Shown here one piece after another: positions 16,447 to 31,773 of a DNA stretch of 64,000 nt. Each line of letters begins with the position of its first letter. Positions within the stretch are counted from its first letter, which is position 1. The DNA comes from Paramacrobiotus metropolitanus (Eukaryota; Tardigrada; Eutardigrada; Parachela; Macrobiotidae). A program made the position numbers and the translations under genes. Location of the stretch: the NCBI RefSeq assembly GCF_019649055.1, contig NW_026570246.1, positions 558,001-622,000 of the forward strand. The letters are read 5' to 3'. Below the pieces are notes generated by a model. It saw only the letters and a program-made list of their open reading frames with translations. It did not search any database and was not told the DNA's origin.

Positions 16447-17012
16447 TTTAAAATGGTCTGGTTTTGCCTACTCGATTGTACTTGCATTTAGTACAAGGCG
16501 GAAGTACTAGTTTATTACGCGTTCTTCCAGAAATGCATTGTTGGATGACTTGTGTGCAGAATTTTAAGTTAACCGGTTTACTGATAAACGTGCTAAGACT
16601 TAGGAACAATGTCGCGTAGTCTAGTTGACCTTTGACTCAATCATACTTTAGCAAAAGTGCAGTACCGTTGGAGCCTTAATTGCGTGTCTATATTCTCGGG
16701 CAGCACAAACCGCAGTATCTACCGCAGATATTATGGTTCTAGGTTCTTTCTACGGTTTTAGAAGAAACGCTGATAACGATTGTTGCACGAAACTATAAAA
16801 ATTGCACCTGCAAGCGTGAGTTCAACAATTTCTGTAGAAACAGTCCGCATTCTGACTGGCGTTATATGTAAAACGTGTAATATCGGTGTAGGTAACAGGC
16901 TGTCAGTTTCAAGGAATGGTAGCGCATTAGTAAGATAAAGTACTTACTAGTTCGGCTCGGTAATACGCTACAGTACTACTCACGATCAGTACCATTCCCA
17001 AAGTTCGGAAAC
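16447..17012. other. Intergenic, no gene recognised
   Basis: Spacer between the zinc-finger stop and the arylsulfatase start. It contains the 3' UTR of the former and the promoter/5' UTR of the latter. No other feature seen. Confidence 0.5.
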
Positions 17013-20000
17013 ATGGCACTACCGGCAATTTTTTGTGCTGTTATCTTCCTTCATGCATTTGCATCTGGTTTCGGGGCAGAAGAGCGACCAAACATAATTT
17101 TTATCGTGGCCGATGATTTGGTAAGGACTTCAACGTGTCTTTAACGCGCAAATGGCATTTGGTGAAATTAAAGTATTGTGTACTGGTCTAAAATAAAATT
17201 CCCATATAGTTTATAATTTTGTACAAATACTAACTATTAAATAATACTAACTATTAAGTACAAATACTAACTGTTAAGTAAATACAAAACTAATAAATAC
17301 AGATCCGGCAAGTGGAAGCAAGCATAATATGCGAGCTTTGTATATCTTAATAAAATCTAATATTTTGGCACTATGATCCGAGTATTTGTGTTTGGTTAAG
17401 CGGAGCGTTCCTTATTCAGCTGTTAACAGCAACATATTCTGTAAAATCAGCATGGCGATGCCTGCAGAGATACGTACTCAAATCAAATAAATTCGACAGG
17501 CAGTAATCACCGGATTCACAAAAAGCAAGCTGGGCCCTACTTCTTAAGAATTAGAGGGTTAAACATTGGAAAAATACAAATGAAAATACCGATTTCTCAC
17601 GTGGCGCATGCTATCTGTGTGTTCACAGGGATGGAATGATGTCAGCTTCCACGGTTACAATGAAATCCCAACACCAAATATTGACCGGTTGGCGCAGAGC
17701 GGGGTCATCCTTAATAGCCATTACGCGCAAGCTCTTTGTGAGGCGGCTGTGAACAAATCTGTTTTACGAATACAGTACTAATAATTCAGTCTGCAAATGT
17801 TGACTTTTTGTGACTTCCATGTTCTGTTTGCAACTTGACGTTGTTATGTAGAACTTGAAAAAATTGGTTAACCTTTTTCTGCTTTAAGGTTCTCCGTCAC
17901 GAGCCTCACTGATGACTGGCAAATATCCGATCCGATTAGGTACTGAACATCGTGAATGCGAGTTTTCTGCACGGATGTTTTGGGCGAAACTTACTGTACA
18001 GGAATGCAAAACGGCGTTCTCACGCCGGGCACCGCACAAAGTTTACCATTGAACGAGAAATTGTTGCCAGAATACTTAAGGGATGCAGGCTATTCTACCC
18101 ACATGTATGGCAAGGTTTGTGTGGTAGGGTACTTTCGTTACTGTTGTCCAGATTTTACGAATAAGCAGGAATCATTGATTAACTAATACATAGAGACTTA
18201 CAAAAATTTTCAGTTGCAGCAAGTCATGTCATATTCATGTTCATGTATTTTAGTGGCATCTTGGCTACGCCGAAAATCGAATGCTTCCCAGTGAGTAGAT
18301 TAAGTACAATGGAATTAACTTTTTGCTACTTTTTAATGTGGGCCAATATTCACGGTGGTTTCAGCTAGCCGAGGATTTGATTCCTTTTTCGGATATCTCA
18401 ATGCCTGGGTGGATTATTACACAAGCAATTTAATATGGGTAAGTTTATATGACATAACAAAAGTTTGTTTCATGAAATGATGAAATGCTCTTTTTGTTGT
18501 GCTTCAGCTTATAAAATAGATCAATGTTAGTAAAAAGAAATAAAAAAAATAAAAAATAAAAACAGAAACAAAATATAAAATAAATAAAAAAAACAGAAAA
18601 AATAGAAAATAAAATAACAAAAAAATATAAAATAGATAAAATATAAAATAAAAAAATTATAAAATAGATCAGGCTTACAAAATAGATCAGGCTTATAAAA
18701 TCTTATGGAAATAGCATTTGTAGTAACGCGGTGTATGGTTACTGTGATTTGTCACTCCAAATTATATATATGCAATTACGTTATCTTTGATAACCTTGTG
18801 AGTAGTGAGTAGTAGTTGTAACTTGTAATTGCTGCTGTAATGTGCTTACTCCGCTAGGATTTTAATCCGGCATACGGCGGTCTAGATTTATGGGATAATT
18901 TGGAATTTGTTGGACGGAATTACACGGGGCAGTATTTGACCGAACTGTTGACAGCGAAAGCAAATGAACGCATAAAAAACCATAATTTCAACCAAAAGGT
19001 ATGTATATGCGTACAACCTGAGCTATGTATATGCGTACCAAAGGTATGTATAAAAACCAAAAATACGAGTATATAATATATAAGAAAATGTATAAGAAAC
19101 ACCAAAATATATAAAAACATGTAAGAAAGAAAAAGGTATGTACAGAGTATATGCGAAGAACAACTGATAAGTGTGCCGGACAATAACTATGTTGCGTTAT
19201 TACATAAGTGATAATGTAAGCATGTGCCGTTTTACCACATCTTATATACGGGTTTGAATAGGTTGAACCTTTTTTGAAAAACCGTAGCACATGTTTTGTT
19301 GGGTTTGGTTTAACCGCAATTTTATTTCCGTAGCCCCTTTTCATGTACATCGCTCACCTAGCTGCCCATTTCGCCAATACCGAAGATCCCATGCAAGCAC
19401 CAGACCGCTACACCAATCGTTTCGACCATATTGCTCATAGCGGTCGGAAAACCACTGCCGGTACGCAGCTGATCCTTAAAGGGATTCACTATCCATCATG
19501 CAGTTTACTGTTAATATCGTAGTGCATATTAAGGAGAATATACGCGGCTGTTCATACGCACTACGTTAATATCCATTGAATTATTGCTTCTTAAAATTTC
19601 TAAAATTAAATTACTAGTTATTTCTATTATAGCGCTCCATGTGCTTATGGTTAGTAACTTAGTACGCGTAAAATACTTAAATCATAAACGCTTATTGGAC
19701 GCAGTTACACTAATAAACTGACATCAGCTATGAATATCGAGCGTATCGTATCGTACTCGTACTTCCTTATTTTTACAGGAATGATTGCGGCTCTGGACGA
19801 TTCACTTGGTCAGATCGTGGATGCTTTGCAGGAGCGCAATGCCCTTCACAATACAATTATCGTTTTTACTGCTGACAACGGTGCAAGTGGTCCAGAAAAA
19901 CTAATCCACACGACGCCGCCTTTTACATACGGCACTAACTGGCCGCTGCGTGGAACCAAAATGACACAGTAATTGCTTTTGTAGGGAAAAACGTTTATTA

Positions 20001-20890
20001 TGCATTTGTAAGCAGTTTATACCGATGCCCTTTTCGACTGTGTTCTCTGATGCAATACAGGTGGGAAGGAGGTGTGCGAACTTCGGCATTCGTCTGGAGC
20101 GATCTCATTAAAGGGCCCGGCCGCGTATCCAACGAAATCTTCCATATCTCCGACTGGCTCCCTACGCTTATCTCCCTTGCAGGAGGACAGGCGCCAGGTG
20201 AAATCGATGGTCACAACATCTGGACATCCATCGCCAATGGGTACCCTTCACCACGACAGGAAGTTTTAATACAAGCTGATAGTGTGAATCAGGAATATGC
20301 CATCCGGTAAATGAATATAATGCTTGTATATTTTGAAACACTAATGGGCGTCCTTGTTTTTTACTTATGAAAACTGCTTCATTATAATGATAGACTGTAA
20401 AACTGTAAATTATTTGTGACTTTATTTTTACACAGGTGGCACCAGTTCAAATTGATTCTAGGCGGTTGGACAGCAACTGGAAGCATTCCAGACGGGTGGT
20501 ACGTAATTATATACACACAGTTATTAATGTCAATATTTTTTAGCCATTTGTTATTATGCACATAGGTAATAACCCTGAACTTTGGGTAACAGGTATCCAC
20601 CGGTGGGCGGAGTTAACGCCTCGTTCGAAAGGGACACACCCAGTAGACTGCACTGCCCGCACAGAGATTCTGACATTCCATGCCATGTCCGCGATAGTCC
20701 CTGCTTGTTTGACGTGGAAACGGATCCTTGCGAACATAATAACATTGTCTCCTATTTTCCGGACATCGAAAAACTGTTGCTGGATAAACTGGCAGTGTAC
20801 AATGCCAGTGCGGTATTGAGTGGACCTTGGCGACCGGATCCACGCGCGGCAACTGCGCTTCACGATGGTATCATGGCACCATGGCTGTAA
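17013..20890 (+). CDS. Arylsulfatase, ARSB/I/J type
   Basis: Hydrolyses sulfate esters, probably of glycosaminoglycans, in lysosome or secretory compartments. Twelve exons close in phase to 518 residues (human ARSB is 533): 17013-17120, 17629-17737, 17889-17939, 18002-18114, 18254-18290, 18365-18438, 18858-18998, 19334-19460, 19779-19968, 20061-20306, 20436-20498, 20593-20890. Residues 1-22 form a signal peptide. Metal-binding VADDL comes next. The formylglycine motif CSPSR starts at residue 73, its Cys codon split by an intron, and is followed by [15 protein letters not shown]. Then [20 protein letters not shown], an AAH catalytic-His region, [34 protein letters not shown] and LFDVETDP. Reading through 17940-18000 destroys the homology; removing that 61-base intron restores it. 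All catalytic signatures are present, so the enzyme is likely active. Exact substrate (ARSB versus I/J) is not decidable here. Confidence 0.93.
18530..18670. repeat. A-rich low-complexity tract in an arylsulfatase intron
   Basis: About 140 bases built from AAATAAA, AAAATATAAAA and AAACAGAAA words, ending in two near copies of AAAATAGATCAGGCTTA. It lies wholly within the intron between 18438 and 18858. Confidence 0.7.
18991..19155 (+). repeat. Repeated copies of an exon-end/splice-donor sequence
   Basis: The true exon end and donor (CCAAAAGGTATGTATATGCG, from about 18992) is echoed within the next 150 intron bases as CTATGTATATGCGTACCAAAGGTATGTATA (near 19021-19050, shown here in pieces) and AAAAAGGTATGTACAGAGTATATGCG (near 19130). 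Local tandem duplication has produced at least two decoy donors downstream of the real one. Confidence 0.5.
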
Positions 20891-21267
20891 TTTGACTAAT
20901 TTCGTTAAATCAAATCGAGAATTTTTTTAACACGAATCTATACTGACTTTTTTAAATTGCAAAATATTTTTTAACATCATTTCTGAAACAATACGGTTGT
21001 GCTCTGCATGTATACGAGTACGAATTCTCGTTGTCAAACAAAACGGCTATAAAATTGCATTTGACATATAAGGTGATTAGCAATAATGCGTGACCGGGAT
21101 TTTCCTATGAAGTATTCCATAGTTCATTTCATATTGCTTTGTTATGGTAAGCAGCGGAAGGAATAAAGCCAGATTTTTACCAGTTTGAGTTGCCGCGTGC
21201 AGTTTAATTTGCAGATTACTGTAATGGCAGTTTAGTGCTATAGAGTCCCTGCTTCCCTGCTTCCTAG

Positions 21268-21341
21268 CAGTTTTGTACCAAAATGCGTCTCTTGAGGAAA
21301 AGTGGAAAACAGCTTTCGGACTTTTCCATGCTGAATCTTTG
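21268..21341 (+). repeat. 74-bp exact direct repeat, upstream copy
   Basis: Identical base for base to 21694-21767, beginning CAGTTTTGTACC and ending CTGAATCTTTG. The word GCTTCCTAGC occurs at its left edge (21259-21268) and again immediately after it (21341-21350). This looks like a target-site duplication around an inserted copy. Confidence 0.85.
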
Positions 21342-21693
21342 CTTCCTAGCTGCTTTGTTTTACGGGATTACATAATTTTTAATTAACTTAAATTTTTCAC
21401 ACAGTTATTGATCGGATAAGGATGCCGATTGTGAGCGCTCTAGTGCGGTTAACGTAGACGCCGCCTGTTACCTATGGCCTGCGTCTGGCAGCAGCATAGC
21501 TTATTACAGATACAGGGCCATAGCCCACAGGCTTACGTGCACGGTGCAGCAGTGCGATCGAGGATCTCAATCCCTGGATGGCATCGTTAATATTCGGGAT
21601 CTTAGCGTGTGCGGACTTCTAACCTACCCGTCACTTATGGGAATGCATTTTGTCTTTCGGATTTCTTCTTTTCCCTCTGCTATTTCTTTAAGA

Positions 21694-21767
21694 CAGTTTT
21701 GTACCAAAATGCGTCTCTTGAGGAAAAGTGGAAAACAGCTTTCGGACTTTTCCATGCTGAATCTTTG
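21694..21767 (+). repeat. 74-bp exact direct repeat, JAK-leader copy
   Basis: Second copy of the repeat at 21268-21341, offset by 426 bases. It lies just before the JAK start codon and is not flanked by the GCTTCCTAGC words. That suggests this is the source and the other the inserted duplicate. Confidence 0.85.
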
Positions 21768-21789
21768 ATCAGTTGAAGTTTGGCAGACC

Positions 21790-24700
21790 ATGGAAGGTGG
21801 TGGTCGTAAGAAGCTGCATTCTACCGATTCTATCTCGTCGCTCATATCTTGGCCGTGGAATTCCCACGAGAATGCGGGCTATGATGCCAGCTCGATGGGA
21901 TCGTCGATCTACCGGAAGAATATCCGTCCGACGATCAGTGCCCAGGCGTCGCTGTCGGACACAGCAGCCTTCAAATTACAGGCCGTCGACGGTAGGCCTC
22001 TCGATGTGGATGCTCGCGATAGGAAAAGCATCTGTGTTGAGCACCTTATCCGGGAGGTGGTACGGGCGCTGAATGTGGAGCCACTGGCGGCGCATTTATT
22101 TGGGATCTACAGTTGCCGTGATGGTATTTGGCTGGCTCCTTGCCGCGAAATCCGTCTGGATAGTCAAAATGATCGCACACTACAGTTACGGATACGGTTC
22201 TTCTGTGATTATAAACTCCTGGCGGAGAGGGATGCCGCGGCGTTTGAATATCTCTTTCTACAGGTACAGTAGAAAACAGAAAACTACGGATTGGATTTTT
22301 GTATTTCTGATGGAAAAGGAATTTAGTAGTCACTTGAGAACTATTTAAAAGTTTTCGTATCGTAGCGCATATGGTAAGTCTCTTTTTAGTCTTTTAGTCT
22401 CAAATTTTTTTAATCTGAGTTTTATCATGATGATAGTTCACTTTCGCTTGAAAATCCAAATTATATCGTGTCAGTTTACTTTAATTCAATTTTTCTGCAG
22501 GTTTCTGGTTTCGGAAAATATTTTTCCATGTGTGATTTGCGTTATGTGTGCTCAGTTGATTTATCGTTAAAATAAAAACTGGTTTACTATACTTGTACGT
22601 AAAGATTCAAGCAGGCATTCCTTGTTACTGCATTAATTGATTAATAGCTTAATTTTTAATGTGTTCAGATTTTTGTAAAGGATTTTTTTTTGGCAGTATC
22701 GTCAGGATTTCATCGACGGACAGATCGAGGATTTCTTCGACCAGAGCGATGTTGACTGCCTGCCCAGAGCGAGAGGTTTAGCTGTGCTCGATATGGTGCG
22801 AGTGATCAAAGAAGAAGGTCTTTCTTCGGAGCAAGTAATCAAAAGCTGGCAGAAGCGATTTATCCCTCAAGATCTGCAGAAGCGGAACGGTGTGCAGCAG
22901 AAGCTGAAAGCATCCTTAGCCTCTAAAATGTCCACGAAACATTTAAAGGATGCTGTTGACAAACTTGCTGACGAATACAAGAACGGCCCAAAGTATTAAT
23001 GGCTTTTTTCATCGAATATTGTGCAGGTTCGTAAAACTTTTGTTTTTGCAGGTCGATTTTTCTGCTGAAGAAGCAGTTTGTTTGGGGTCTGATGGAACAT
23101 TCGGGACATTATGTGTGCGAGCATTTTTCCTGTCAGTTAGGAGTGAATCCCAACCTTCCCGTTAACAAAGTGCGTCTGAATATTTTGGATGAATTGATTA
23201 CTTTGGAGCGTCGGGAAGGAGATAAATGGATACCATATTGTCGCTTAACGGACATCTGTGATATTAATTTAATCCCGGAAAAGATAGCGTGCCATATCAA
23301 TCGTATTTCCGGTCAGCCGCTGTGTTTTCGGTTCTCTAGCACAGCCGCTCTGGAGTCTTTCATTTCCTTGTTGGATGGATACTTCAGATTTACGCATAAA
23401 TTTTATTATGATGTTTGCCGGGCTCTTTGTAATCCCAGTTTACAGGTATGACAGTCATAGTCCCTTACCTATGATTTAAAACAGTTTACAGTCCCTTAAT
23501 TCGATTTACACAATTTTTATTTAATTTTATAAAATATTAACATTGTTATAAACTTAAAATTTGTTTTTCTCGTTTTTTCTTGGTTTTGTTTTGCCATAAT
23601 TTTCAGTTTTGTGCTGGATCACGCTTTTGTGATGTGAGACTGCAGTTTTAAGTACTCTGTATAATTACTATATTTTTATATGGGTAACTTCGCCTGGTTT
23701 ATGTCGAATTCGCAGTCAGAAGGATGCATTGTTTAACTGTTTAACTTTCATTGTGTTTTTTAACGCTTTGTCGGTATTTTGAAGGTCCTAAGAAGCGAAA
23801 AATGCCATGGCCCTATGGAAAAAGATATGATGTATGAGAAATTACATGGAAAGCCCGAAGGAACATTTGCTCTGAGCCAGTCCACGGACATGTACAATAC
23901 GTTTCGAATCGATGTGGCTGGTAATGTGGAACAGCCCTTCCGATCGTTTGTCATTGATACGACTTGCGACGGCCATTATCGAGTCCGCAAGTCCAAAGTG
24001 GAGTTTCGCACATTGTCGGAGTTGTTGACGTATTATAAATCACCCCATGACGGAATTCTACTGAAAGAATGCCTGAGGCCGCACGAAAATGAGCTAATTG
24101 GACTAAAGCTGTTTCCAAGCTCGTGTGATAACGCTAAGGATACCGGGAGGATGTATGACACGGGAAACTTCTCCGTTCCTCTGTGTATTCCGCCGTCCGG
24201 GCTGACTTACCCGTCGCCTTCACATGTGCACGACGGTAACTGCAAAATTAAAAAAAAATTTATTCGGCGCAGACTGCAGAGCATGGTTTTAAACACGTTT
24301 TAGTCGATTGAATGAAGCTGTGGTTTGAAACACAGTGATGTGATTTATTTTAATGTAAGAAGTTCCTTGATACTGTAGAATTGATACAGCACACGATATG
24401 TACTTGCTTAAAACGAAACGCATGGGTGAAATTAGTCACCGGCTGTATTATTGTGTTTGTGTTTATTTCGGTGCCCTAATGAAAATAGCTTAACCGTTAT
24501 TTGGCATTTTTATTCAGTTTTTTTTGTATAGGGGAGCATAGCCAAGTGCGACGAGGCTGCTTAAAGATCTCTGACAGGAAGAGCGTGGACGTTGCAGTGA
24601 AATCCCTTTCAAGTAATGTCTCTATGGAATCCGCACAAAAATGGCTGGCTGGAGTGCAGACATTAATGCACCTGTCCAACTCGGCCATGTTGATCCGCTT

Positions 24701-26736
24701 CTATGGAATCCTGTTGAACCCGCTAAGTTTCGTAACCGAATATTTCCCGCTAGGCAATGTCCTGCAGTTTCTCCAACAGAAGAGAGCCTTGATATCCCTA
24801 CGGAATTTGTTGGACATTGCCACACAAATTGCTAAAACACTGTGGTGGTTGGATGAACAGAAAGCAGGATACGGGCCGATTCGGGCGAAGAATGTTTTCG
24901 TTGCGGATTATCTAGGCGAATCCGTGAAAGTCGTCGTTGGACCAATCGGGTTGGGCAGTGAATCTGTACACTGGGTGGGCTTGGATTCGAAGGGAGATGC
25001 CAATGATGCGTGGGAGACTTTGTCTCATTCGGATCGGGGAAATTGGGGCTACGGGACATTTCTGTGGGAATTGTTTACCTTTGGGCAGGTGCCGTTATTG
25101 GAAATAAGTGACGAAGAAGCCGAATCTTTGTACAGGTTAGAGCAATCTTTGCATATTATTATGACCATTTTGATTTTTTATCCGTTTTCATGGAGTGTCG
25201 TAAAATTTGCCGTCTGATATCGTTGAAATGCTCCGATTGTCCAGTTTGTGAACTTCAGTAACCGTGTTTTCTTCGTATTAGGAATGGATATCGGCTGGAA
25301 AAGCCTTCAATTTGCCCAGAGGATGTCTACCGGCTAATGGAGCGCTGCTGGCACAATGATCCCTTGCAGCGACCGGCTGTCGATGTGATTTTACGTGAAA
25401 TGAATAAAGTACTCCATCTGTTATATGACGAAAGCAAGCCGCTTTACCCCGATGGAACAATCGAAATCGGAATAAAAAAAGAATCCAAGCAGGAGTTTCT
25501 GCTTCGGGTCACCGGAAATTGTCTGAAACACAGAATGCAGACAGCGGATCTAAATTTAAATAATTTCCTGGGAGAAAGAGAAACAAACGGCAGCCCCTAT
25601 GATCCGTGGCTTATAGAAGAAACGGCGTTGAAAGTCGTCGATAGACTTGGAGAAGGACGCTATGGAGAAGTGAATAAGGTGAATGGTAGTAATGATGACA
25701 TAACGTTGAAGTATTTCTCTCCGTTCTGGGAAAATTATTATGTACTGTATTTCTGTTTGTTTACTTCTATCCTCTGAGTTTTATGTAACCATATAGTGTA
25801 CTACTGGTATTGTTCATCCATCTATTTATCGTTAATGTTAATAAGCATGTCGTTTGTTTTAGGCACTGTACACCGATCCCTTGAGCGATGATGAGCCACG
25901 CGTAGTGGCGGTAAAACAGCTGAAACAAATTAAAGGCGATCGAACGTTCAGCCGAATAATGGATGAAATGCGGGATGAGATGAACATTATGAAATCGCTG
26001 CAGCATGAGAATATCGTAGAAACCGTGGGAATGGTGCTCGATCCAGTGCCCTTGCTGGTGATGGAATTCGTTCAGAATGGAGCTCTGAGCTTATATCTGC
26101 GTAATCACCAGGGCGGTTTATCTCCGACCCATCTGCTACAGTTCGCAACGGATGTTGCCAGCGGCATGGCATATCTGCAGGTAATACTGGAAAGGCGGAC
26201 GGCTAATAAAATTGGAGCTCTAGTACATATAAGAATTGCATAGAGAGTTATAAAGTGCCGTTGCTGTTGTTTAATTAATTAATCAAATTTTGCAGAGCAA
26301 AGATATTGTGCATCGAGATCTTGCCGCGCGGAATATTTTGGTTACCGCGGAACTACGTGGGAAAATTAGTGATTTCGGTTTGGCTCGCTTCATGGATACC
26401 GGTGGTTATTATTTAACACAGAATTTTGGCCGGAGTATCCCATTGGCATGGTATGCCCCGGAAGTGATAGATTATCACAAATATTCGTCCAAGAGCGATT
26501 CGTGGTCATTTGGAGTTCTTTGCTGGGAAATGTTCACGTTTGCCGCACCGCCTTACTTTTGTGATTTAGCCAATTTAAGTGAGAAACTGAAGGAGGGCGT
26601 GCGACTCGCTCAACCGGCTTTGTGCCCCGATGAAATCTACGTTATTATGCGGTCATGCTGGGAATATGAGGCAGCCAAGAGGCCGGATTTCGTTATTTTA
26701 TACCGGACATTTTTTGATCTTTTACAACAGGCCTAG
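21790..26736 (+). CDS. JAK: Janus kinase (JAK; hopscotch-type)
   Basis: Receptor-associated tyrosine kinase of the JAK-STAT pathway. Eight exons (21790-22263, 22697-22992, 23052-23445, 23785-24235, 24532-25135, 25282-25678, 25863-26180, 26296-26736) join in phase to 1124 residues, the usual JAK length. Residues about 60-380 are a divergent FERM region (FIDGQIEDFF, KKQFVWGLMEHSGHYVCEHF). Residues 390-480 are the SH2-like domain, with the JAK-typical CHGP start but no Arg in the expected pocket strand (FALSQS). Residues 535-830 are the JH2 pseudokinase: VAVKSL kept, the HRD region read as GPIRAKNVFV and DFG as VGPIGLG. JH1 follows: GEGRYGEV, VAVK (K890), HRDLAARN (984-991), DFGLAR (1004-1009), tandem YY in the activation loop, and WYAPEV. 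All catalytic residues of JH1 are present. The identification is firm because of the four-domain order. Confidence 0.95.
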
Positions 26737-27554
26737 TTTTTATAGCGCTTATTTGACAGCTGCTGTCTCAGGGATTTGATCACAACTTCGCAATGAGTTT
26801 TCAGCATGTTATTGTTTTATTTGCTTTGTTGGACCTTTGAAGATTTTTTAAATTGAAGTTTAATTGATGTAGCTGGCTGTATTATTTAATGGTTTGGTAA
26901 CACTTCGCACTGCTGCGCCAGCTGAAATGAGTGCATTGTTTCTAATTTCTGGAACAAGAATTGTTGTCTAAATAAAAGTTCAGATTGTTTGTTAATTTCA
27001 CTTATTAGTAATGTCCGTTACTCCGACGAGTATTCCGTAGAGAATTGTTCTATGATCAAATTCTAGAATGGCCCTGACTAAGAGTGCCAAGGAAGTACGG
27101 ATATGTACGTTCATAGTAGTCGTTCAGCGGTTTTTCTTTTTCGTCGAGTCGAACTGTAACTTTATTATAAAAATTATTGCAAATGGCTGCTGTTGGCACA
27201 AGGATAGCAAATTTCCGTATGCCGACTGTTATTCCGGAACGCTTTTGTGGTGGGTGGAAGAAACTAGAAAACGAAGCGCAGCGTCACTGCCTCCCAGAGT
27301 GCAGGCTGCAGATAAAGGTTAAGGTTGCGCATAAACGCATCGGAATGTTGATGGCTTAACTAATCTAAACTTTTTTAAATTCTTATTTCTACGATTTGAT
27401 AATTTCAAATAAAACATTTTTTATAGAATACATGTTTAATTTTTTTAATTCTTTTCATAATTGTGATGACAAGTACGCCATAAATCACATACGAAGATGT
27501 CGCGAATAAACCGTTGGGCCAATGCACCACATCGTGTAATCGCAGTAATACGGT
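26737..27554. other. Intergenic, no protein gene supported
   Basis: JAK 3' UTR plus the upstream region of the U2 gene, which should contain its snRNA promoter elements. I could not assign a PSE. A 59-codon ATG frame at 27183-27359 has no known motif and is listed among rejected items. Confidence 0.5.
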
Positions 27555-27742
27555 ATCGCTTCTCGGCCTTTTGGCTAAGATCAAAGTGTAGTATCTGTTC
27601 TCGGTAGTGTGACAACTACCGCGACCCCCATTGGGGGTCCGATTGTCACTGGAATTTTTGGAGCGTGGCGAGGCTCTGGAGCTTGCTCTATCCTTGCCTG
27701 GGTTGGCCCAGTATTGCAGTACTTCTGGGATCGGCCCGTCCC
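27555..27742 (+). ncRNA. U2: U2 spliceosomal snRNA
   Basis: The RNA of the U2 snRNP, which pairs with the intron branch point. The 5' domain is near-canonical: ATCGCTTCTCGGCCTTTTGG (stem I), then TAAGATCAAAGTGTAGTATC with the branch-point-binding GTAGTA at 27588-27593. It carries one extra A compared with the usual GATCAAGTG. Stem IIa is CGGTAG/CTACCG (27602-27607, 27616-27621) and stem IIb GACCCCC/GGGGGTC (27623-27629, 27633-27639). The loop of IIa (GTGACAA, 27609-27615) is complementary to TTGTCAC (27643-27649), the known U2 pseudoknot. An Sm site AATTTTTGG follows at 27653-27661. Then stem III (GGAGCTTGCTC) and stem IV (CCCAGTATTGCAGTACTTCTGGG). Length of about 188 matches metazoan U2; the 3' end is approximate. 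Stem II sequences differ from the canonical ones but all pairing is preserved, so a functional gene is likelier than a pseudogene. Confidence 0.93.
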
Positions 27743-28370
27743 TTCGGGGACATCAATAATCAAAGAAAGGGGAATGGGTATGGGTGTAAGAATGAGCTGC
27801 CTCCGCTCCGCATTATGGAGACCGGAAAGCCGTGTTACTTACCGTTAGGATTGTTGTGGTACTTACCGTTAGTACTCTCAAATTTTATTACTCGTGTCTC
27901 TTCAAAACATCCCGAAGATAATTTTCGGTTGCGTAAATAATAAAAAATTTATGATTTCTTTGAGATACCTATTTTGTGTAAAAGCGAAGCGTTACTTTAA
28001 CTGGATTTGACTTTAATTGGTGGCACGTTTCTTATGACGTCGAAGTAGTCGTGTAGCGTCAATCTCGTTGCAATCTTGGCCTTGAGCTGTCAGCTGATCG
28101 GCGCGCATAAACCGTGCCAAAAGTTTGGCCACTGTTTTTATGTGCTGAACCATGTCTGTAGAAGGCAGACTCTGTACGGCGTCGACAGCGTACCACCGTA
28201 GCGCACCGCGTTATCGAGTTCCCTAATCAACAACCAGCTGGTCGATAATTCATTTTCCTTCGAGCCGGTGATTTTTGGACTATTGTGGCGCCGCAGTGCT
28301 CGTTATCGCTGGAGGCAGTATTGTCAACAATCAGCCGAAATCGATCCTATTCAAGCCACGCAAACAGAAA
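27743..28370. other. Intergenic and PFKFB leader
   Basis: Contains the U2 3' flank and the PFKFB promoter/5' UTR. A 13-base word, TACTTACCGTTAG, is repeated at 27836-27848 and 27860-27872. The frame of PFKFB exon 1 stays open upstream of 28371 but has no earlier ATG after 28275. Confidence 0.5.

Positions 28371-31773
<3,403 letters not shown>

Larger units (their letters stand above)
20891..21789. other. Intergenic region with a 74-bp direct repeat
   Basis: Between the arylsulfatase stop and the JAK start. The main feature is an exact 74-base direct repeat (21268-21341 and 21694-21767), listed separately. The second copy ends 22 bases before the JAK ATG, so it is probably in the JAK 5' leader. 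Confidence 0.6.

Noticed and set aside
17940-18001. Continuous coding through 17940-18001 in arylsulfatase
   Set aside because: Either frame breaks the homology. Removing this 61-base GT-AG intron joins YPIRL to GMQNG as in the family.
27183-27359. 59-codon ATG frame before the U2 gene (MAAVGTRIANFRMP start)
   Set aside because: Good start context but no known domain, no splice partner and it lies in the JAK 3'/U2 promoter interval. Not enough to call a gene.
27836-27872. Two TACTTACCGTTAG words resembling the U1 5' end
   Set aside because: No downstream U1 stem-loops or Sm site. A short direct repeat only.
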